In this document: positions 5,812 through 9,866 of the stretch, in pieces
Layout: every line of letters begins with the position of its first letter
Numbering within the stretch: position 1 is the stretch's first letter
NCBI GenBank assembly: GCA_938003715.1
Contig: CALKYK010000086.1
Coordinates: 1 to 9,866, forward strand
DNA from: an uncultured Gammaproteobacteria bacterium
Lineage (GTDB): Bacteria > Pseudomonadota > Gammaproteobacteria > Steroidobacterales > Woeseiaceae
DNA length: 9,866 nt
Direction of reading: 5' to 3'
Program-made: the position numbers and the translations under genes
Notes under the pieces: generated by a model
Told to the model about the DNA's origin: nothing
Database searches by the model: none
The model's input: only the letters and a program-made list of their open reading frames with translations

Positions 5812-7152
5812 ATGACAACGGTCAGCGGCGCGCCGATCGCGGCATTACTCGGCAATGGGTCTGTATTCGACGTTTCGCCACAGCGGCAAACGGCTTCCGG
5901 CGACGCGCCGGATGTCGCGGCAACCGACGAGTTCAGGCAGACACCGGCCGGATCGAAGCGGGCGGCACAGATGCTGCGGCAGGAGATATTTCTGCGCTTC
6001 CGGCTGCGATTCGCATCGACATTCAGCGTTCGCCAGTCGACGGCGGCCGGTTACCCGAGAGGCGACGATGCCGATGACGTAGCGCAGGAAGTTCTGCAAT
6101 CGGCGCGGACCATCGCAGATGCGGCCGGGCGCGAACGGGCACCGGCGGTCGAAGCAATGCGCGGCGATGTCGCAGCGGCGGCGAAATCGAGCGCCACCGC
6201 CGTCGACTCCGACGACGAGGCCGAAACGATTCGTACGACCGAGCGTGCGTTGCAGCAGGGGCTGGACGACATCGAACGTACACCGCCGCGCGATACCTAC
6301 AGCGCGCTCGAACTGAATGCCCGTTCAAAACAGCGCACCAGCATTCGCATTCGTACGCAGGAAGGTGACGTCGTTCGCTTCGACCTCAGGCAGGTGGATC
6401 GCGTGTCGCTGTCGGACGTCGCGGTGGATAACCCGAACGGATCCGCGCGCGTGACGGAGCTCGAGGTATCGAGCGACTCACGCCTCGTCCTGCGCGTACG
6501 TGGCGATCTCAATGAAGCAGAAATGGAGGCGATCCGGTCCGTGTTTGCAAAGGCGGAACAGCTCGCGGACGAGTTCTTCTCGGGCGACATGAATGCCGCC
6601 CTTGAAATCGCTGCCGGCCTGGAGTTCGACAGTGAACAGCTCGCGCGCGTGAGCATGCGCTTCCGCAGCGTCGAGCAGGTCAGGGCGACGCAGATCACGC
6701 AGTCGATACCGCCTGCCGATTCTGCTCCCGCATTTTCCCCGACGCCAGTGACGGAAGACGCGCCGCTCGTCGAGCCGGGTTTTCGCGCGGCGCCGGTGCC
6801 GGCGGGTGCCCTGCCGGTCGAAAAGCACTCGCCCGCCGAGCTTACTGACGCGCCTGCGAAAGCCGCAGAGCCTTCCAGCGCAACGGTTGCCGAACCACTG
6901 GGAGTATTCGCCTCGCTCGCGAGTTATCTCGAGCGCCTGGCCGAGTTCCTGGAACAGACGGCGGCCGACCTGGGCCGCGGGCTGGCGATCGATGGGGAGG
7001 GCAGCCGGTTCCGATTCGAATCCAGGCAGTCGCTGCAGATGGAAATCCTGCGCGTGGTCATGACGGTCAAGGCACCGGAGATTGCTGACGACGACGCAGA
7101 TCGTGGTGAGATGATTCGCGCACTCGACGGTGCGCACGATAACGACGACTGA
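5812..7152 (+). CDS. Uncharacterised protein under a sigma-28 promoter; probable motility-regulon member
   Basis: A 446-residue acidic protein with no signal peptide or membrane segment. ATG 5812 has GGAGAT 7 bases upstream. Visible regions: an N-terminal polar part (1-50); a likely helical alanine-rich, acidic region (50-165); a beta-rich segment with SKQRTSIRIRTQEGDVVRFD at about 171-190 and VTELEVSSDSRLVLRVRGDL; then a well-formed helical block, NEAEMEAIRSVFAKAEQLA to FFSGDMNAALEIAAGLEFDS at about 234-275. A Pro/Ala-rich linker occupies about 294-362. The C-terminal part contains an amphipathic helix (FASLASYLERLAEFLEQT) and a second SRQSLQMEILRVVM helix, ending in an acidic tail. The central beta/helical block looks like a conserved family seen in other gammaproteobacteria, but I cannot name it. 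The near-consensus FliA promoter places it in the late flagellar/chemotaxis regulon. A cytoplasmic regulatory or assembly role is possible; no enzyme motif is seen. Confidence 0.85.
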   Translation: MTTVSGAPIAALLGNGSVFDVSPQRQTASGDAPDVAATDEFRQTPAGSKRAAQMLRQEIFLRFRLRFASTFSVRQSTAAGYPRGDDADDVAQEVLQSARTIADAAGRERAPAVEAMRGDVAAAAKSSATAVDSDDEAETIRTTERALQQGLDDIERTPPRDTYSALELNARSKQRTSIRIRTQEGDVVRFDLRQVDRVSLSDVAVDNPNGSARVTELEVSSDSRLVLRVRGDLNEAEMEAIRSVFAKAEQLADEFFSGDMNAALEIAAGLEFDSEQLARVSMRFRSVEQVRATQITQSIPPADSAPAFSPTPVTEDAPLVEPGFRAAPVPAGALPVEKHSPAELTDAPAKAAEPSSATVAEPLGVFASLASYLERLAEFLEQTAADLGRGLAIDGEGSRFRFESRQSLQMEILRVVMTVKAPEIADDDADRGEMIRALDGAHDNDD

Positions 7153-7165
7153 CGCGTCTCGTCAG
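7149..7165. terminator. Shared hairpin spanning both convergent stop codons
   Basis: CTGACG (7149-7154) and CGTCAG (7160-7165) form a perfect 6-bp stem around the loop CGTCT. The TGA stop of the rightward gene (7150-7152) and the TGA stop of the leftward gene (7162-7164) each lie within one arm. It is symmetric for both transcripts, but neither side has a T tract, so any terminator role would be weak or Rho-assisted. Confidence 0.35.
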
Positions 7166-8868
7166 GGCAATCCCCGGATCAACAGCCACACACCCATCGC
7201 CGCCGTCGCCGCCAGAAGGAACAGGCTTGCGATACCGTGCGGATGCCCGATGCGCATCAGTTTCACGAGCATGCGCAACGGAGAGAGCCGGTTTTCCACG
7301 GGGATGGTCGCGGCGAGCGCCGGCATCAGCGCATCTCGATCGTAAACGGGGAGCTGGGGCTGGCCGAGCATGACGGCCTGGCGATCCGACGCGACGGCGT
7401 GTTCGGAATACTCGACATCCCGCACGGCGTAGGTCTGCTCTTCGCCACGATAGTCGCGCAGCGTGATCCGGTCGACGTCGATCCGGATCATCGTGCCGAG
7501 CGTGGAGCGCTGCATCCAGACCAGCACGACGCAGAAGATGGCCAGTCCGAAGAACAGCGCGGACAGCTGCATCACCGCCGCGACCAGGTCCTGCGAGTAC
7601 GCCACCCACGCCGCCAGCACGGGCCACAGCAGCAGGAACGCGACGATCAGGCGGGTCGCGAGCTTCGCCTTGCGGACGTAGTTCGGCAACGGCTCGAACC
7701 GGACCCTCGCCGATTTGCCGGGATCGAAACCTGCCGCCTCGTCGGCGGCTTTTTCGGCACGGCGCCGCCATTGCGTACCCCGCAGCACGAGCACGATGAT
7801 CAGCAGTGCGGCATTGCCGACGGCACCGTAGGCCATCAGGCGAAACTTGCGCCGCTGGTTCCTCGACTCGTCCAGCAGGGCAGCAAGCCCCGACGATTCG
7901 AAGTCGCCGGCAACCTCTCCCGCGTCGGTCAGCTGGTAGACGCGGTCGTTGTTCCAGTCCGTGACCAGTACCACGTCACCGAAGGAACGGATCGCGATCG
8001 GATCCGCGGTCCCCGGCAGCATGACCCTGCGCAGGTACTGCCAGTCGTCGTCGAAAACGTAGATGCCGCCCTCGTTCATGCCGGTGCGCATGTTGTTGAC
8101 CCACCATTCGTCGCCAATCCGTGCGAAGTGGCTGGGCCAGCGGCGATCGGTGGTTTCGGCGAGCGCCGGCACGACGTCGTGCCCGGCGACTTCGGCGCCG
8201 AAGGTATCAGTGGAAGGATCGAGCGTGACGATCCGGTGGTGATTCGTGTCGGCGACGTGGAGCAGTCCGTCGTGCAGCAGGAGCTGGTTCGGAAAGTGGT
8301 AGCCTCCGTCCGACACGGCGAGCAGCGTACCGTCGCTGCGATATTTGCGCAGCACATGGCGCGTCGAGTCGCTGACGTAAACGCTGTCGTCACTCCGGTC
8401 GATGTGCAGGCTCATCGCCGCCTTGAAGTCGATAGGCGGCACACCGAACGGGCTGCAGTGCCAGGCGGGAATGCTGCACCGGTGCATTCCGGCACCCGGG
8501 ACGTCGGGCGTCAGCGACGCTTCATTCGTCTGCCGCTGGTAGGCGCGAAGGTTGTCGCCCAGCGTGCGCGTATCCGGGCCGAGGCGCAGCAGCACGTCGC
8601 CGTTGGAGAAGAAATCGAAGCCGCCGAGAAAGCGCTCGACGCCGACCGTGCCGAGGTCGTGTCGCCTGGCGAACGTGCCCTCCGCATCGTGCTCGAGCAG
8701 CACGTTCTGTACCTGGATGAACAGCCGCCCATCGGGCGCGATCGCGAGCCCGGCGGGTCCGCCGAACTCCTTGGCCCGGCCGCCGGCCCAGGTCCAGACA
8801 CCTGCGGCGAGGATCGTCAAAACGATCACCGCGGTGGCGACCCACGGGTTGACTTTGGAATCGAGCAT
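7162..8868 (-). CDS. Membrane-anchored NHL-repeat beta-propeller protein with C-terminal membrane/PH-like module
   Basis: A 568-residue protein from ATG 8868 (GTG 8874, two codons upstream, is an alternative; the ribosome site is weak for both). Residues 9-28 form a signal anchor. Residues about 30-335 show NHL/SMP-30-type propeller blades: GPAGLAIAPDGRLFI, SLHIDRSDDSVYVSDSTRHV, NQLLLHDGLLHVADTNHHRI, PIAIRSFGDVVLVTDWNNDRV. The D-x-x-N/R-H/D-R-V/I pattern repeats as in NHL repeats, so this part should lie in the periplasm. Membrane segments follow at about 343-362, 405-424 and 427-451. A hydrophilic stretch at about 455-530 (IRIDVDRITLRDYRGEEQTYAVRDVEY) resembles a small bacterial PH-like domain. 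A last membrane segment occupies about 544-565. Two cysteines in the propeller (CSIPAWHC) could form a disulfide. No catalytic site is evident. It probably senses or scaffolds at the inner membrane. It converges with the sigma-28-driven gene with a 9-base gap. Confidence 0.8.
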   Translation of the reverse strand: MLDSKVNPWVATAVIVLTILAAGVWTWAGGRAKEFGGPAGLAIAPDGRLFIQVQNVLLEHDAEGTFARRHDLGTVGVERFLGGFDFFSNGDVLLRLGPDTRTLGDNLRAYQRQTNEASLTPDVPGAGMHRCSIPAWHCSPFGVPPIDFKAAMSLHIDRSDDSVYVSDSTRHVLRKYRSDGTLLAVSDGGYHFPNQLLLHDGLLHVADTNHHRIVTLDPSTDTFGAEVAGHDVVPALAETTDRRWPSHFARIGDEWWVNNMRTGMNEGGIYVFDDDWQYLRRVMLPGTADPIAIRSFGDVVLVTDWNNDRVYQLTDAGEVAGDFESSGLAALLDESRNQRRKFRLMAYGAVGNAALLIIVLVLRGTQWRRRAEKAADEAAGFDPGKSARVRFEPLPNYVRKAKLATRLIVAFLLLWPVLAAWVAYSQDLVAAVMQLSALFFGLAIFCVVLVWMQRSTLGTMIRIDVDRITLRDYRGEEQTYAVRDVEYSEHAVASDRQAVMLGQPQLPVYDRDALMPALAATIPVENRLSPLRMLVKLMRIGHPHGIASLFLLAATAAMGVWLLIRGLP

Positions 8869-8964
8869 CGGCACTCGACGTCGCTGCGGTAACGACCAGC
8901 TTAACGTTACTGCATCGGCCGGCGCTGCGACCTGCGCCGCAGAATCGCGGCCAATGATTGACGA
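8869..8964. promoter_or_regulatory. Spacer between ppk and the NHL gene, with two inverted repeats
   Basis: This roughly 96-base gap separates two leftward genes. Near the ppk end, CGGCGC (8920-8925) pairs with GCGCCG (8934-8939) across 8 bases, a possible Rho-assisted 3' hairpin without a T tract. Closer to the NHL gene, GTAACG (8889-8894) and CGTTAC (8905-8910) form a perfect 6-bp dyad with a 10-base spacer. It contains the 8-bp palindrome TAACGTTA (8902-8909). The dyad sits 21-42 bases upstream of the NHL start, where an operator would be expected. No clear -35/-10 boxes were identified. Confidence 0.4.
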
Positions 8965-9866
8965 TCAGACCAGCGTACGGAACTGGTCGGTCTTGTCTTC
9001 GATTCGCCGCCTGCGATGGGTCGCGATGTCCATCATCGCCTGCTGAGAATGCACGGCGTCGCTGTCGGCCGTCAGCATGCGGTAGTTGCCGTTGGCGTCC
9101 ATCTCCCAAACGCCGTTGCTACTGTCGAGCTGCAGGTCCAGCATTTCGCGCAGCTCGCGCTGCAGATCGGGCGACTCGATCGGTGCGAGGACCTCGACGC
9201 GGCTTTCCAGGTTGCGCGTCATCAGGTCGGCCGAACCGATGTAGTACTCGTCCTCGCCGCCGTTGTGGAAATAGTAAATTCGTGCGTGCTCAAGGAAACG
9301 ACCGAGGATGCTGATGACGCGCACCGTATCCGACAGACCCGGCAATCCTGGCCGAAGGCGGCAGGTGTCGCGCACGATCAGGTCGATGCGCACGCCGGCC
9401 TGCGACGCTTCGTACAGAGCGCGGGTGACGTCGGGATCCTCGAGCGCGTTCGTCTTGAGCTGAATGTGTCCGTTAGCCGATACCTGCTGGTGCTCGATTT
9501 CGCGGCGAATCTTGCCGAGCAGAGCTTTTTTCATGTTCAGCGGCGAGATCAGGAGTTTCCGGTACGCGCGCCCGCTGATCGAACCGGAGGTCAGCAGGTT
9601 GAACAGCTCCGTGCCGTCCTTGCCGATCGCCGAATCGGCGAGCATCAGCCCGACGTCGCTGTACTGCCGCGCCGTCACGGAATGGTAGTTGCCGGTACCG
9701 ATGTGCATGTAGCGTTTCAACGCACCGCTCGCTTCCTGCCGCAGAATGAGCACACACTTCGCATGCGTCTTGTAGCCCACGATGCCGTACGAGACGTGGA
9801 TACCCGCTTCTTCGAGCTGGTTTGCCCACTGGATGTTGGCGGCCTCGTCGAAGCGCGCCTGCAGTT
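8965..9866 (-). CDS. ppk1: Polyphosphate kinase 1, C-terminal part (runs off window)
   Basis: This enzyme reversibly transfers the ATP gamma-phosphate onto inorganic polyphosphate. About 299 C-terminal residues are present; the frame is open to the right edge, so the N-terminus lies outside. The fragment begins LQARFDEAANIQWANQLEEAG, then VSYGIVGYKTHAKCVLILR. The His of KTHAK (codon 9763-9765) matches the autophosphorylated catalytic histidine (His435 in E. coli). The block RYMHIGTGNYHSVTARQYSDVGL follows, then DLIVRDTCRLRPGLPGLSDTVRV. The His in GRFLEHARIYYF (codon 9286-9288) matches the second essential histidine (His592); the spacing of 159 residues agrees with the E. coli 157. YIGSADLMTRNLESRVE completes the C2 domain. 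The protein ends in a basic tail, THRRRRIEDKTDQFRTLV. The GTG at 9780 is internal, not a start. Nothing appears broken. Confidence 0.96.
   Translation of the reverse strand, partial: LQARFDEAANIQWANQLEEAGIHVSYGIVGYKTHAKCVLILRQEASGALKRYMHIGTGNYHSVTARQYSDVGLMLADSAIGKDGTELFNLLTSGSISGRAYRKLLISPLNMKKALLGKIRREIEHQQVSANGHIQLKTNALEDPDVTRALYEASQAGVRIDLIVRDTCRLRPGLPGLSDTVRVISILGRFLEHARIYYFHNGGEDEYYIGSADLMTRNLESRVEVLAPIESPDLQRELREMLDLQLDSSNGVWEMDANGNYRMLTADSDAVHSQQAMMDIATHRRRRIEDKTDQFRTLV

Noticed and set aside
7237..8892. 551-codon open frame on the + strand
   Set aside because: It lies wholly antisense to the NHL-propeller gene, is rich in Arg/Gly/Ala/Val without any domain, and reflects high GC in the opposite codon positions.
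8965..9780. Polyphosphate kinase starting at GTG 9780
   Set aside because: The frame is open to the window edge and the upstream residues match the family, so this GTG is an internal valine codon.

Overview
The window is GC-rich, densely coded bacterial DNA with short intergenic gaps. No gene-free stretch exceeds about 160 bases. No tRNA, rRNA, CRISPR array, insertion sequence or prophage gene was seen. The gene content (a tripartite TRAP transporter, polyphosphate kinase 1, a C-factor-like short-chain dehydrogenase, and a sigma-28 promoter matching the enterobacterial/pseudomonad consensus) suggests a free-living, probably flagellated, heterotrophic proteobacterium. Gammaproteobacteria is most likely, but the genus cannot be named from sequence alone.

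Layout, left to right. (1) The 3' part of a fasciclin (FAS1) domain gene, interrupted by an in-frame TAG at 50-52. (2) An SDR oxidoreductase (382-1128, +), converging with (3) a small exported DUF1579-like protein (1133-1684, -). (4) A 160-base divergent intergenic region leads into a complete TRAP transporter operon (1845-4901, +): substrate-binding protein, small permease and large permease, with tight spacing and an 11-base overlap. Its sequence features place it in the FcbT/TakP-like branch (COG4663/4664/4665), whose known ligands are organic acids. (5) An 8-bp inverted repeat and an extended -10 promoter precede a DUF6065-like protein (4976-5716, +). (6) A near-consensus FliA/sigma-28 promoter (5727-5753) drives an uncharacterised 446-residue protein (5812-7152, +), which ties it to the flagellar regulon. 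(7) Convergent to it is a membrane-anchored NHL-propeller protein with a C-terminal membrane/PH-like module (7162-8868, -). (8) The C-terminal third or more of polyphosphate kinase 1 (8965-9866, -) runs off the right edge.

The only clear multi-gene functional unit is the TRAP operon. The other genes look independently transcribed. The most informative observation is the sigma-28 promoter in front of the unknown gene at 5812. The most unusual protein architecture is the propeller/membrane/PH-like fusion at 7162-8868. No wholly new multi-gene system is evident, and the findings below are graded accordingly.
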